A stretch of DNA of 64,000 nt from Breviolum minutum Mf 1.05b.01. Its lineage: Eukaryota; Sar; Dinophyceae; Suessiales; Symbiodiniaceae. The first letter of the stretch is position 1. Every line of letters begins with the position of its first letter. Positions 1 to 15,300 of this stretch are shown here, in pieces. The stretch covers positions 7,501-71,500 of the forward strand of contig DF240876.1 of NCBI GenBank assembly GCA_000507305.1, read 5' to 3'. The notes below the pieces were generated by a model that did not search any database, was not told the origin of the DNA, and worked only from the letters and a program-made list of their open reading frames with translations. Made by a program: the position numbers and the translations under genes.

Positions 1-2080
1 AATATTTGGGGATGATTTTCATTTGTTCCAGCTGGTTTTCGTGGGGAGTATCACCCACCATCCTAGGATGGATGTTTTATCTTCTGGAAAGGTGAGGGTT
101 GGGATCCCAAAATTCCAGGCGAAACTGCCGAAGCATTGCCAACAGTTGGGAGACCTTGGCGTTTCGTTGTACAGTTTGTTGATGCTTCGGGGGTGGTGCA
201 ACTTGACGAATAGGAATCTGAAAAAGCAAATCCCACATATCCTGGATTTGGACGGATTTGGTTTAAAGATTTTTAAAGGCTTAAATTGACCACAAGATTG
301 ACAAAGGATTGCAACTTTTTAGGGGAAATGTTTTTCAGATTCCTCCAGAATGTGTCATTCTCTTTGCGGCAACTTGAACTAGGGGTTACACCCAAAAATG
401 ATGATTTCATTTTTGAAGTGATATATAAATATAAATGGGAGACCCACACCCCCACACCTAAACTGGCTGTAGGTTCTTTGATCTTTTTCGGTTGACATGA
501 CCAAGGACCTTTTCCAAATTTGATGTGGAATCCATCCTGATGTGGTCATGGGGGAAAAGGTGGTTTAAGGAGGAATCATCGGAAAATAGCCCAGCCGTCC
601 ACGGAGACCCTTGTCGCTGAGACATTGTAAATCACCCAGATGAATGTGGGAAACCTTACACACTTCGAAGCAAAACATCATTCGATGGAGACAAACAACT
701 TCAAAATAGCACTACAGCACTGCGTACTATGAGCACATGAGTTTTTGAGTCGGAACTACCATTTTTATCCATCTTTATAATATGGATCTTTTATATATAG
801 ATGGGGGTGAATCACAATCGCCAGCATGTTCTGAAGATATCCAAAAAACACGCATTCAATATATTGGGATGATTAACACCAAACAATCTGATACTTTCTA
901 TTCGTATATATCACATCTCTTCCAACTTATCATGGTTTCACTGCAAAACCAATTGGCAATGAAACTTTCCCATATTTTTATTTCTTCCAACATGGACATG
1001 TTGAAGGGTTTTTTCAACAATCAGTAGGCACTGGTTTTTCATATCCTAAAATCTCCCCCCCCCCTCCCAAAAAAACAACTCAAAAAAACATAAATCTCAA
1101 GGATGACGCTGAGTTGGCGGCTTACTACCAACAACTGGAGGATTCACCGGAGTTTTTGTGTATCGGACATTCGAATCTCCATGTATCGGGTCCACAGCCC
1201 CAATAGTTTTCGTAGGTTTTGGAAACAAAGGGAAAGGGTGGTTTTTTTGAAGTGCGGCCATTTCAGGAAAATACATCCAGGTTGGTGCAATTTTCTGGAA
1301 AATAGACTTTACCTGAAGATGTTGAGTTTGTAAACTGAAAAAACTTATTGTTTAGTCATGAGTTTCTGACTAAAAAGAGGTGCCAAATTGTGAAATGGTT
1401 GAAGTTCCTATATTTCACAGTACTGAATCCTTCAACTAGGTCCAAGGGGACCTCGCATTCTGACAGTGATTCCATGAATGATGTGATTCGACACCCTACG
1501 ACCTCATCGAATATATTTTGAGGAACGGAACGGATCATGGGGGCACCGTTTTCACGAAAAAAATGTTTCGACCCCCCAAAATTGATATATATAACATAAA
1601 TTTTTGAACCATAGATTCCAGCAGAAATACCGTGTCAAAGTTTCTGGCTGGGGTGTTTCCAACAAATATTAGTAGGGGATAAACTCATCAACCCAATAAT
1701 AGGGTTTATATATCCATTATAAGGATTCCCGTCATTAAAGGTGGGATGAGTGAACTCCCCAATATAAGGAGTCTTTGTAGGAACTCACAGGAGTTGATTG
1801 GCTCTCCAGGGAAAACTGGCATCAAATCGACCATAGTTGAGGCCAGCAACCCCATCTACATGGCAGCTATACATGTCACATATAGGATGTATTTTGTGGG
1901 TTGGCTCACCAACCCAGAGAAAGGTTATACAATTCACAAAGCTAAGTTATAGAATTGCATATGTATCTATGTTTAATTATCATTTGTTTGTTACAGCCAG
2001 CTTTTTCAGACGTGTGTTGACTCAGATTAATTTAGCACCCCTTGTCATCATGGATGCCAACCTGTTCAACTCAACGACAG
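1..2080. other. No gene recognised (left edge)
   Basis: AT-rich DNA with short chance ORFs in all frames. I saw no GC-rich coding island with matching splice sites and no element of the repeat families found elsewhere. It could be intergenic or the first intron of gene A. Confidence 0.4.
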
Positions 2081-2155
2081 GATGGTGAAGCTGAAGGGTA
2101 TCGTGCGCCCATGCGCACCAACTACATGGACCGGCTCATCGATTCCCCGCAGGCG
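2081..2155 (+). CDS. Gene A exon candidate, 25 codons
   Basis: Acceptor AACGACAG and donor GCG|gtgaat frame a phase-0 exon. It is GC-rich in an AT-rich setting and reads D-G-E-A-E-G-Y-R-A-P followed by MRTNYMDRLIDSPQA. Sixteen of 25 third positions are G or C. In the same frame the intron side runs into a TAA shortly after the donor, which supports an exon end here. No family assigned. Confidence 0.4.
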
Positions 2156-3221
2156 GTGAATCAACGCCTTTCATCCATGGGAATCTAAGGGTACCACAGG
2201 TACCTGTCTTTTGGTTATCCCAGACACTCAATGGGACTGGTATATTTACCTACATTTGCCCCAAAAACTAAGCAAATGTAAGGAAATATGCCGAACATTG
2301 AGCATCTGGTTATGACATACCCATAATATATCTAAAAGTCGTTGCAATAGCATGTTTGCTCCATTATTATAGTAAGGGATTATTGAAGGATCATGGCATC
2401 ATGGTGGATTCATAGCCCTATACTAAGGCCTTGTTTCTTGGAGGGGTAGCTTTAATGGGGGTAGTTTCAAGGGCCATGAAACATAGCGGGATCACAAATG
2501 GCTGGAGAATTCTCCATCAGAAGATACTTGAGCACCACACTCACAACACATTTTTTTGTCAAAATACTTGGAAGATGTCACAAGCTTTAGGTTTTTACCT
2601 AAGCTTCTCACGTTGATATGAAAGGATGTGACTTGTGCATTAAAAAAAAGAAATCAATTCGAGTCGGACCATTTTGCAAGAATTGCAGGTACCCAAAATG
2701 CAGGTACTGAAGCTTTATAAGGCTATATTGGGGGTGGGTTTTCCCTTACATAAGCCTTATAAGTACAGCTTATATAGGTGAGTGCCTCCACTTTTTAGGT
2801 ACCTGAAATGTTTGGTGATATAAAGGAATCTAGGAAGGACCCACTCCCCGCTACATCAACCAGAAACACCATAATTTGGGATTGGTCCGAACACCGGCAA
2901 ACACAGACCCAAGACATGTCAGACTTCTTAGTATATCTAAGTTGCCTTACTACAGTTATCGTATATCTTAGGATGTACAACTCATTTAAGCCTTACTACC
3001 ATTACCCCAAAACTTTCACAAGGGAATGTATTTGCATCCATTTTAATTTTCAACATAGAACTGGAAAATCCGACCATTTTCCACGTTGATGTATGGTGTT
3101 TACTGCGAAAGATGTCGTTCAGCAGTTGGACTCACTGGAAAGGCGGCAGATCTCACATGGGCTTGGGCCATGCTACAGGGGCAAGGCACCTTCACTCAGA
3201 ATTGTTGCTTCTCTTCTTCTT

Positions 3222-3317
<96 letters not shown>

Positions 3318-6300
3318 AAGGTTGTTGTTGTTAAGGTTGTGGTCGAGGTCAGTTAAGGTTGTGGTGAAGGTTGTGATTGCTGTCGTTGTTTACTGATGTG
3401 CACTTGTTGTTTGTATACTCTATTATACATGTTATATAGTTATATACATAGTTGAATTGTACACCCCCAAAAGCAAACAATGAGCCCCTCCAAAATATCC
3501 CCGAAATGATGTTTTGTAGATTTTTTGCTAATTTGGTGTTCAGGCCCATTCCTTTCTAGCTTGTAAGTGTCCGTTTCTATGTCAAGGGTGTATTTGCTAC
3601 TGAAAACTGTTTTTTTCCATTGTCATATTGATTATCTATTGTTGGCCTCGGTGTTGTTCATACTTGAACACCTCCTCAAAACCACAAGATTAACCTCTTG
3701 CATTTCTCCTTGTTTTTTCCACTACTATGACTACAACACATCTTCGTTCACCTGCCAAATTGCTGTTATCCCTGCTGTTTAACCAGTGTCAAAAGCAGTG
3801 CGCATGGCATTTTAGATTACCCTGTTCTTTACACAACAGATATAGTCAAGAAATTTCAGTCTTTCAGACTTTCAGTATGCCCATTAGCCCACCAGGATTT
3901 GCTGGTTTATGTCACTGGTCGTTTATCACCATTTGTTACACCTTTGTCATATGTCTATATATTTGGAACCCAAACAAACCTCGTTTTGATCGAAGAGGGC
4001 TTTCTTTTGGAGCGTTGAAGCACCAAAATAAGGGACATTCACAGGTTCATATATACATAGATCGATATACTTACTACTATACATACGGTTGATGGAAAAA
4101 ATACTGCACCGCTTGGGATCCCCGAAGAGGTTTTGATACTGGTATAACACCACTGCGTTGTGGCAACTCAAAGATTTTTATTTTCACCCCGAACCCTGGG
4201 GAAGATGAACCCATTTTGACGATCATATTTTTCAAAGGGGTCGGTTGAACCCACCAACTAGTCAACTAAAGTATCCAATTTACCACCCCTTAGATTTTCA
4301 TTGGCACCCCTTGGAAGGTGCTGGTACTGGTAGTATCACCACCATTTTTGGGGCATCCGAAGCGCCAAGGCGGCGATTCTGCGGCCCGTGAGCCCATGGT
4401 CTCGGCGGAACCGCTGACGGCACGGCCCAGTGCACCGGGATGGAGGACTCGTTTGGCCGTTGGGGACGCCTAGCAACGGGCTAAGGTGGCAGGAGAAGAT
4501 CTGCATATCCCTAAGGATGCATGGAAAAATGGTATATTTACCTACATGAATGGTTGATTTATATGGTAAATGTAGGTAAATATACCATACATAGATGATA
4601 TGTGTATGTCATATTTTGTTGGATGGATCAAAAAAGAGGGATTGAAGATGTGGAGAGGACATTTTCTGCCAGAATTCTGCAAACAAGATGGCTGGGTTTA
4701 TTTTTAGTAGTTGGGCAATAGAAATTCAATGATTTAATGTGAAGAGTCTTCTTCGGAGATCCAGTCACATTGTCAGAGTATGGTTTGGGGTGTCCAATGA
4801 CATCTTCCCTTTGTCTCAATAAGTGATTGGAAACCATACGGTTTGTTGGTTTCCTCGGATACCTTATATATGTTTACAGCAGCAATGCCCACGCATTCTG
4901 TTTGACGGACACATGGAAACCGTTTGAGACCGAGGTGGCCTAACCGTATCATAACCATTTGCTGGTCACTATTACCTAACTAGTAAAAGGGTCACGTTTG
5001 AAAAGTATCCCGAGGAAAGGAAAAAGGTCAAGAAACTCCAGGGAATCTACCGTACCGGATTGTTTTTGGTTGCTGTGCCTTGGAATTGAAGGTAATTCCA
5101 TGAGTTGGAATTTCAACCTTCAGCTGGGACCAATTGAGTAATTGTAGGGTGTGCATGTTGGAACTTTTAGGACAGTTTACTCCTTTAATGATCTTACTAT
5201 TCAGCACGAAGGTTTGATCTCAGAAGAAAGGTGGGGATGTTGGGTGAAGATTGGGAACAATCCAAAAACATAATGATACATTATGGTATAGGTCAAAAAT
5301 TTGAGATCACTAGGCTACTTGCAAATTTCCAATGTGGACTCCCTGCTTGCTACCCGGCTACCCATGGTGCAGCAGCAGATCAGCATTCAGCATTGACTGA
5401 TCGTTCGTCACTGAAAGGTCCCGATGCTTGCTACAGTCGCGATCTCAGTGGCCAACCTGTCTTGTAAGCTCAAATCACCAACGGATTCGTGAAATAGAAT
5501 CTCACGCAGCTCTCCAATATTTGTATATTTCTTTGGGGTAGAAAATAGACTAATTTTCGCGTTTGGTTGGTAGGCCTTATCATAAATGTCATGTAACATG
5601 TCTGATATGGAACTCACAAAACGCAGAAGCATACAAAATTATATACAGATACAGTACAATCAGTACATGTTAAAGTTGATGGAGTATGTTGGCTGTTTTT
5701 GTTCAGTTTTTGTCCGCAGTCAGAACAGACAATTCGCTTACATGGTGTCAATGAGACAGCCAGAACTGATCTGTAGAATATGATGGTCTATCAAATCTTC
5801 TTATATATCTCCAGGGTTTTCATTGGACACGTTTCAATTTTCAGCACTGTTCATCAAGGCCAAGTTGAGAAGTCTTCCACATACAGGTTCAAACCCTATT
5901 ATTTTTTATTGTGTCTAACCCTAGTCTTCCAAATACCCTTTGAGTAGGTGTTTGGACGCACAAACACCTCCTTAGAAGGCCTGTAGGGAGTCCAAACAGA
6001 TTTTGGAAGATTTTGGTATTTATAGATCGTTGTTTAACAGTTGTTGCAATCCTTGAAATGGTTTTCACCGTATATGTTTTGTTATGTAATATTACTTTCC
6101 AGGATGTTTGGAAAAAGAGAGTCGCTGTACTTGTCCAGTATTCTAGAGTGACCATGGTTTGCACTTACCCTCCCTAAAACTAACATAGCACCTGAAAATA
6201 GGCCATCCCAAAAGGAAACTCATCTTCCAACCATCCATTTTCAGGTGCTATGTTAGTTTTAGGGAGGGTAGTCTTTTCAAAGATTTTGATTGGATGATTT

Positions 6301-9300
6301 CCCAAAGCCCATTTTTGTCGGATGAGTGATTTCTTCCCGAGTCTAGGAGATCGTAGCATGATCCAGTAATACTGTTGATGGTTCAGAAATCCAATTCCCA
6401 ACCACCTGGGATGTATCAACAGCCGTTCACCTGCATTCAGGTGGCTGTGGCAGCTTACTTTTACTTCATTCAATTCTGAGGCAGACATTTTAACCAATGT
6501 GAACAGAAGCTTTGCATGTGGTAATTGGTGGTGTATTTCTATAGTTCCTAAAGATTTTTCGTGGGGGGCTCCATCCCTGTTTAACGAGAGTTTGCTGCCT
6601 ACGGTGTTTGATGAGTTTGCCATTTCTGATGCGGATGAGTTTACCAACATCAACCAAACCAAACATCACCTCACGAAAAAGTGCTGGTGATGAATAGATT
6701 CGTACTGTGTGATCATTGAAAAGTGTTAAAACACAAAGAAAAAAGCGTGCAGTGCAGGGTTTTTCAAGTGAGAGGGTACAGTTTGATAGCTTAGTTGTTT
6801 TGTTTTTTGTTGGGTTTCATGCAGATAGCTCTCTGAAGCTATCTCAAAGTTTGGGGGGGATTGGCAACTTACTTGACACCTTCAATATTATATAATATTT
6901 AATATAATAAGTTCAAATATTAAATATAGACTAGATTTTATTTGACTCATGGCCATTCATGGTAACAAATCTCAACATGACAGATGTGTGGTGTGAATCT
7001 CACCATGTAACCATGCAGAGGTTGAATTGTTGCAACTTGGGGTTCAGGAGGTTGAAATTGTGGCACCAGCAGTAACAAACTTGGAAAATCCTTTAAACAA
7101 AGACACTGTAGATGTAGATGTTTTTCCGGATATTTTTTTTGATATTTTCGAAAAAAAATCACTTGCAAACATCATAGAAACGTTGTCTTTCTGTTTTCAG
7201 AACTACGTTTGGAGTACGGCAACAAAGGATGATAATATATGTTCAACAAGAGTGAGGCTTCATGGCTGTGTAGAAAATGGATTCCGTTGGAAGACGAGTT
7301 ACGTTTCCTTTTGGGGTCCGGCCTGTTTTTCCCGGGGCGATTTAGCTGTTAGATTCAGGGATTGGCTTGATCCCATTCCCAACCACCAGGGATGTAGAAC
7401 AAGCCCTGTAAATTATGGGATAAACTACCAACCTCAACTGGTGATCGCCGGATTTCAGGCATCAACAGTATCAACATAGCATCTTCATTTTCAGTTTGCT
7501 CTTTCGGGTTAGATGCCTTCAATATTCATGAGATTCGTGACTGTGCTGATGTTGTCATCCCGCTGATTTGTAAAATTTGAAGCAAAACGGAGTGGTTAAA
7601 TAGAGAAAAAACAAACACATATTGGAGAATCATACAAAATTGCAGCTGAAAGAGTTTGAAGTCAAATTCAAACTGAAATAATGTTATGTTCAAGAGACCT
7701 CAACTAGGTGGTGGTTTCAAATATTTTTTATTTCCACCCCTACCTCGGGAAGATTCCCATGTTGACTAATATTTTTTCAAATGGGTTGAAACCACCAACT
7801 AGTCAACTAAAGTATCACTTGAACCACCCAAACTGCAACAACTTCCCTCAACAGAAGCGACTCCAAAGGGCCGTCACCATGAAACCCGGGAAGCTGCACA
7901 AAAACGAGATCCCCCCAAAAAAACAATTGCTGGAAACAAATTATATACAGCAAAACGTCATCTATATATGAAATGTATATACTTGCAAATGTATGTGAAG
8001 GGTTTACATATGCTGTACTATCCTTCCACCTTACATTTGTTCATACCACGTTTTTTTGTACACAACGACACTCTTCCGGTGGTGTTGACAAAAAACGCCC
8101 TTCTGCGCTACCATGTCGACAGAGGCCGAAGAGTGGGGTGGGTGGGTTCAGCTGATGCCTAATCCCAGCAGCCGTTGGTAAAGTGATGGTCTCACCCTGG
8201 GGTTTTGTATTTACCACTGCTCTCAATATATGAATATATATATATATATGATTTCAAAATATGTCCAGCTATGCTTGTCACTGTTGATTTGTTGATCTTT
8301 TTTAAAGTCCAGAACAATATATTTCAAATTATAGAAGGTGTTTATAAATCCATGTGTCACATGTGTTTTCAACTTTAACAACTGATTGATTCACAGTTTT
8401 GGGGATGGCTTGAAATCACCGGAAACAACCCTACTTAGGCGACTTACTTACCAACCATGGTAATTAACCACTTACTAAATGGGATGATCCTCCAAGTACT
8501 GGATCAATTTGGGGGGATCAAAAATGCTACGGATCTCACCTTTTTTAAGGGAACCAGGAAACTCCAACTGAAAGTCGAAACCATCGAAACCACAAATTTG
8601 ATTCACCAACCTCCCTATAGCCACCGAGGAATGACCCAACCACCTGAGATGGTGCTAAATTTTGTTGTAAATCCATCCCTAGGGATCCAATCACCTTCTC
8701 AGATGATGATTGGGGTGTATAATCACCTCCTCAGAAAGGTACTTAGGTTCCATTACCTTTCTCAGAAGGTGATTAGATCCCTAGGGCATGGTAGATAAAC
8801 TACCAACCTCAAGTGGTGAGTTTACCGGATTTCTGGTTGCCATCAACGGTATGATTTTGAGGTAACTGGATTGCAATCCCCAAATCAAGTATGGTCAGTG
8901 TGGGTATATATTTCCTATAAAGGATGGCTTCCTCCTATCATTTAGCAACACCATCATTACTTAAGGAATCTCTTTCAAAGGTGCCAAGATTTCTGCAAAA
9001 ACGCGCCTAAAACGATGAGTATTTGGATCCCTTAGTGTGAGAAAGGATCATGTTTCACTAGGCGAAAATTTACATGTCATGTTAACAGCATCCTTCTAAA
9101 TGGATCCTCCTTCGGTGAAAACTAACATATCACCGCCCCTGAAACATGATTTTCCACTGGAAGACTGTTACTTTCCTTTTGCATTTTCAGGGGACATGTT
9201 GAGTATATTTTTTGGGGGGAAGGGTATCGACAAAGGGCCCTTCTGAATCATCCCTGTCCTCTCTTCAAGCATCTTGGAGGACGACGAATCCGTGGCGCCT

Positions 9301-12300
9301 TCGATGTCGGAGCGCACTGGCACCCGCAGTGGCACCGCGCCCTCCACGGCGTCAAACGTGACGCCGGTCAGCCGACAGGTGAGGGATGAGTGGAGTGAAC
9401 CACCCCAAGAGTTTTTGATGAACAGTAGGGGAAGCCTATACCCAAACAATTGTTTTTGTTTTTATTAAAAATTCCAGGAAGAGATGGATGTACTGTATTT
9501 ATATCTTATATTCAATAATATATCATATCGATATGATATATTGTGATATTATACTTGCGTACACACAATTTCCCCAAATGGGCAGTTGCAAATGGTGCAC
9601 GATTTCTCCCATGAACGCAAGTACGTGTGAATTCCTGTAATTTCTCAAAACATGTTCTGAAATAGAAAGTGATTTTTCATGCTAAGCGTTTTGAATCTTG
9701 TTCTTGGGGTACCCTGCACCCAGGTGTTTTTTGGCTGTAGATGGTTTCTATTTTGTATGTTAGTTTATCGCTGCTGTCAGCAAAGGAAGTCGTTGTTTTC
9801 AATTTGCTGTCAGACAATCTGATATCAATGATGGCCATTGGAACCAATGATAGTCGATGAATGCGTGGTGAGGATGAAGTCTTTTCATGAAGGGGCAGGG
9901 TGCAGGTGTGACCAATTATAAGAATTTCCTGAAATGATTTGTTTGTATTTTCTGCGCATGTTTCGTTTATTTGCCACTATGCACTGTTGTGACAGAAACA
10001 ACCAAACCACAGAACACCGGGGACTAGGGCAGTAGTGACTCAGTCGTGGTTGAGATAGAGGGTTACTGCAATTGGGACAGTGTGGGTATATACCTCCTAT
10101 AAAGGACAGCATCCTCCCTTTATATTCAACACCATTACTTTCGGAATCTTTTTCAATGGTTGGATCCCTCAATTTGAGAATGGATCAAGTTCACTAGGCG
10201 AAAACTTACATGTCATGTTAACATCATCCTTCTAAATGGATCCTCCTTCGGTGAAAACTAACATAGCACCACCCCTGAAACATGATGGTCTGCTGGAAGA
10301 CTGTTACTTTCCTTTTGCATTTTCAGGGGACATGTTGAATATATTTTTTGGGGAGCAGGGGTATCGACAAAGGGCCCTTCTGAATCATCCCTGTCCTCTC
10401 TTCAAGCATCTTGGAGGACGACGAATCCGTGGCGCCTTCGATGTCGGAGCGCACTGGCACCCGCAGTGGCACCGCGCCCTCCGCGGCGTCAAACGTGACG
10501 CCGGTCAGCCGACAGGTGAGGGATGAGTGGAGTGAACCACCCCAAGAGTTTTTGATGAACAGTAAGGGAAGCCTATACCCAAAAAATTGTTTTTGTTTCA
10601 GCAAAATCCAGGGTGATTGATAAGATCGAAAAGATAGATGTAATTCTAATGTATGTAAATATATTCTTTAATTATTCAAGAATATATCAATATGATATGA
10701 TTCATAGATACATGTTATTACATTTACATTTATACAATTTACCCAAATGGGTAGTCTCACATGGTGCAGGATTTCTCCCATGAACGCAAGTACGTGTGAA
10801 TTCCTGTAATTTCTCAAAACATGTTCTGAAATAGAAAGTAATTATTCATGCTAAGTGTTTTGAATCTTGTTCTTGGGGTACCCTGCACCTAGGTGTTTTT
10901 TGGCTGTAGATGGTTTGTATTCTGTATGTTAGTTTATCGCTTCTGTCAGCAAAGGAAGTCGTTGTTTTCAATGATAGTCGATGAATGCGTGGTGAGGATG
11001 AAGTCTTTTCATGAAGGGGCAGGGTGCAGGTGTGACCAACTATAAGAATTTCCTGAAATGATTTGCTTGTATTTTCTGCGCATGTTTCGTTTTTTTGCCA
11101 CTATGCACTGTTGTGGCAAAAACAACCAAACCACAGAACACCGGGGACTAGGGCAGTAGTGACTCAGACGTGGTTGAGATAGAGGGTTACTGCAATTGGG
11201 ACAGTGTGGGTATATACCTCCTATAAAGGACAGCATCCTCCCTTTATATTCAACACCATTACTTTCGGAATCTTTTTCAATGGTTGGATCCCTCAATTTG
11301 AGAATGGATCAAGTTCACTAGGCGAAAACTTACATGTCATGTTAACATCATCCTTCTAAATGGATCCTCCTTCGGTGAAAACTAACATAGCACCACCCCT
11401 GAAACATGATGGTCTGCTGGAAGACTGTTACTTTCCTTTTGCATTTTCAGGGGACATGTTGAGTATATTTTTTGGGGGGAAGGGTATCGACAAAGGGCCC
11501 TTCTGAATCATCCCTGTCCTCTCTTCAAGCATCTTGGAGGACGACGAATCCGTGGCGCCTTCGATGTCGGAGCGCACTGGCACCCGCAGTGGCACCGCGC
11601 CCTCCGCGGCGTCAAACGTGACGCCGGTCAGCCGACAGGTGAGGGATGAGTGGAGTGAACCACCCCAAGAGTTTTTGATGAACAGTACGGGAAGCCTATA
11701 CCCAAAATTTGTTTTTGTTTTATTAAAAAATCCAGGGTGATTGAAGAGATGGATGTACTGTATTTATATTTTATATATTCAATAATATATCATATCGATA
11801 TGATATATTGTGATATTATACTTGCGTACACACAATTTACCCAAATGGGCAATTGCAAATGGTGCACGATTTCTCCCATCAACGTAAGCACGTGTGAATC
11901 TGGTACTTTCTTAGAATATGTTCTGAAAATTCCTGAAACAGAAAGTGATAATTCATGTTAAATGATGTTAAATGTTTTGAATATTGTTCTTGGGGTACCC
12001 TGCACCCAGGTGTTTCTTGGCCGTAGATTGCTTCTCTTTTGTATGTTAGTTTATCGCTGATGTCAGCAAGGAAAGTCGTTGTTTTCGATTTGTTGTCAGA
12101 CGATCTGATATCAATGATGGCCAATGGAACCAATGATAATCGATGAATGCGTGGTGAGGATGAAGTCTTTTCATGAAGGGGCAGGGTGCAGGTGTGACCC
12201 ATTATAAGAATTCCATGGAATGATTTGCTTATATGTTCTGCTTATGTTTCGTTTTTTTGCCACTATGCACTATGCACCCTCCCGAAATAAAAGCAATCAA

Positions 12301-15300
12301 ATCAGATGATGTGTGTTGGAACGTGTGTGGCAGAAACAACAAAACCACAGAACACCAGCGCTTGGAGCACTAGTGGTTGAGATAAAGGGTAAAGGCAATT
12401 GGCAAATTAGCATTTCTGGAATATGTGTTGGGTGTGGCCACCTCCCAGTAACAGTGACCACAAGGATTATTCCACTTTTAGTAGGGGATCCCCATAAACC
12501 TTTATTTGCTACTGTTATTGGCAGGGGGCCAGACCCAAAATGTGTGTTTATTTTTTCCAATGATGCACCAAGCGTTCTGAGATGCCCGGGGTCGTACAAC
12601 ATTTGTACCACCATCACCCAGCATTTTAAAGCATAGTTGTTGTTTACCTGGAATCAGTAGTTTTGATCTCAAAATCATCTTAACAAACATGACCTTTAGG
12701 TAGTCATCTAGGTGGTGGTTTCTAACATATCTTTTTTAATGTTCACCCCCATTTAGACTATACAATATGTTTCAGATGGGTGGTTCAACCACCACCAACC
12801 AACCCAACCAGGCAGTCGACTTTTTGTTGGCTCAAAGACGTGTCCCACAAATCATCCATGGTCTGCCAGGCTTCAGCTGAAACATCCGACTTGGATATTT
12901 TTCAAAGCTATCAGAGGTGGCAACCTTTAAAGTGATTGAACAGTTGGTTGCGTGTGGGTGATGGATATGATGGTGATGGGTGGTGGTGAGATGTGAATAT
13001 TTTCAATAAAGATATAGCCTCCAAGGAACGAATCCATATCCCGTATCCCATCCAAAGGCAGTTGGGAAGATGAGTTTCCTTTCCCATTGGTGGGATTATG
13101 TTAGGTCCCCTGGAGGGTTAATATTGAAGATAGAAATGATTTTAAGATTTCTGGGCACTTTACTCAACTTTACTTTACTCAGCTGGAAAGCTTGTTGAAC
13201 TAGGCTGTGATATTGGGGGAGCGAGCAGGGTCGCCAGGGTAGTGATCTAATTTCCCTACTCATTGGGGAGCTAGCTAACGAGCACCAGAATCTTCCATTT
13301 TTCACAGGGTAGTTGTTTTCATTTCTTGACCAACTTTTTGCCCCACTGAAAATTTGTTGCACCAATTCCCACTCCGGAAGGCGAAGGGCGAGAAATCGGA
13401 TCGGGTACCTTCAAGCCGTTTTAACAGTTTCACTACTGTTGTTGATGGGTTGGTTCAGAAATCCTAAACAACCCAACCACACTGGGAATGGTGCTAAAAT
13501 GTTTAAGACCCTGTTACATAAATAGGATAAACTACCAACCTCCCTCAACTGGTGATTTTAGCCGGATTTCAGAACCATCAATCAATAGCATCAGTGGAAG
13601 GGAACTAACTATTGAATCCGGGAATGTATGTCACTGGAAGATTTGCCTCTATTTGCGGGTGTAAGAACCCTAACCACCAGTGAACGGTGAGAGACGAGGT
13701 CCTAACTGGGTTTCACAGGAAGAACACGGCAGGAAAAGGGCCTTCGTCAATGACGAAACATTTGCATCAAAAGAGGGAATTTGCGACTGATGAATTCGAA
13801 TTACTTTCCTTTTTTGGTTGAAATTTACTACTAACAAAAACAAATGCTTTTTTGTTTACTTGGATTTGTTGGAGATGCCAAGTATTCTCTACCAGGGCAA
13901 ATTACCATGTTATTATAATATATATATATATGATTATACAGAATAATATACGATATTGGTATGCATTTTTGCAACCATTCTTTATGTACTTGGGTGTTGT
14001 TCCCTACTATGGCCAATCACCATTCAAGAGGATTCCATCCAACCGACTTCGGAAATTTCGCAGGTTTCGTCTGAAGGTGGTCTCGATGTTTGGATCTATG
14101 GCGTTACTTGGCAAAACGGGATGAGTTGTGTGGATGTTTTTGTTTGGTGCTTCTGGAAAAAGAAGTGGTAGCATGTGGTAGGTATTTTTTATTATATATA
14201 TATATATTCATATAAATGATTATAAATATATTATATAAATGTATATTATATAATGCATATATATTTAAGATAGAGAGAGAGAGAGAGTATCACATTGACA
14301 TATGTAATCACATATATATATATACATATTATTATTATTTATTATTATTATTATCATTATTATCATTATTATTATTATTATCTATTTATTTGAAAAAGAT
14401 CACTCTTTTGGCTCCCTGTGGAAGAATTGGTGAACTTATAATAGCAGCGTGAGACGATGTTTTCGTCGAGACGGAGAATTTCTCTGAAAAATCACTCATT
14501 GAAAGCTCAACAGTGTTGATGTTGCAAAAAGGAAATACAAAGGGTTTGACAATTTATGTTTTTCCACGTTTGGGAATCATGACTAATCGGATTACATGAA
14601 TATATTCAATATGAGTCATCCTTGATTTGCGCAACCTTTTATTGGAGAGATCACCCATATATACAACCCCTCCAACAGCAAGATTCCGATTTGATCATGT
14701 CAATCCTTTTCTCAGGTCTGGGCTCTACGAATTAGGTGCTGATCCAGAGACGGGCAGGACCAGTGATACGGAGGAAACGACGAAAAAAACCCTTCAAGGT
14801 TATTTCAAGGTTCCTGTCCTTAATCAGTTACAACATATAGGTGTTTCCGAGAATAGTGGTACCTCAAAATGGATGGTTTATAATGGAAAACCCTATTGAA
14901 ATGGATGATTTGGGGGTACCACTATTCAAGGAAACACCCACAATCACCCATATATTTATGAGCCCTAAAAAAGTTGCCCCAAATACAAGTTTATTCCAAT
15001 AAATTGCAGTAACCCTTTTTTGGTGGAAAAATCCTTGAAAAACTGGCAATGTATCACCAAAAGGAACCCTAGTCATCATGGTGGCATCCGTGCTGTGTCA
15101 GGATTTCTCAGGACGACTTTGTGAAGGTCTGCGCCGAGAAGCTGGAGATGATGTCGGAACGGGAGGCGGGTGTGACGGTGGGGTATAGCGATGCATGTTT
15201 CATGCAGAGGGATTTTTTGCATCCCTGGGATGACGCAACAACGGTGTCAACTGTAACCTGCATGGTATTCCTAATTTTGAGTGGGCAAAAAGCGCCAGTT

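Larger units (their letters stand above)
8890..12403 (+). repeat. Tandem triplication, unit about 1.12-1.18 kb, each with one exon
   Basis: Three head-to-tail copies begin near 8897, 10078 and 11202 at a CAGTGTGGGTATATA landmark. Each copy carries the same intron sequence (including a family C-like stem) and a nearly identical 99-nt exon. Copies differ by scattered substitutions and indels; the third runs into unique sequence near 12403. The exon sites are 1137 and 1123 nt apart. Confidence 0.9.

Noticed and set aside
6180..6662. 160-codon minus-strand ORF
   Set aside because: Its C-terminal part is a family C element, and the rest lacks third-position bias or splice context.
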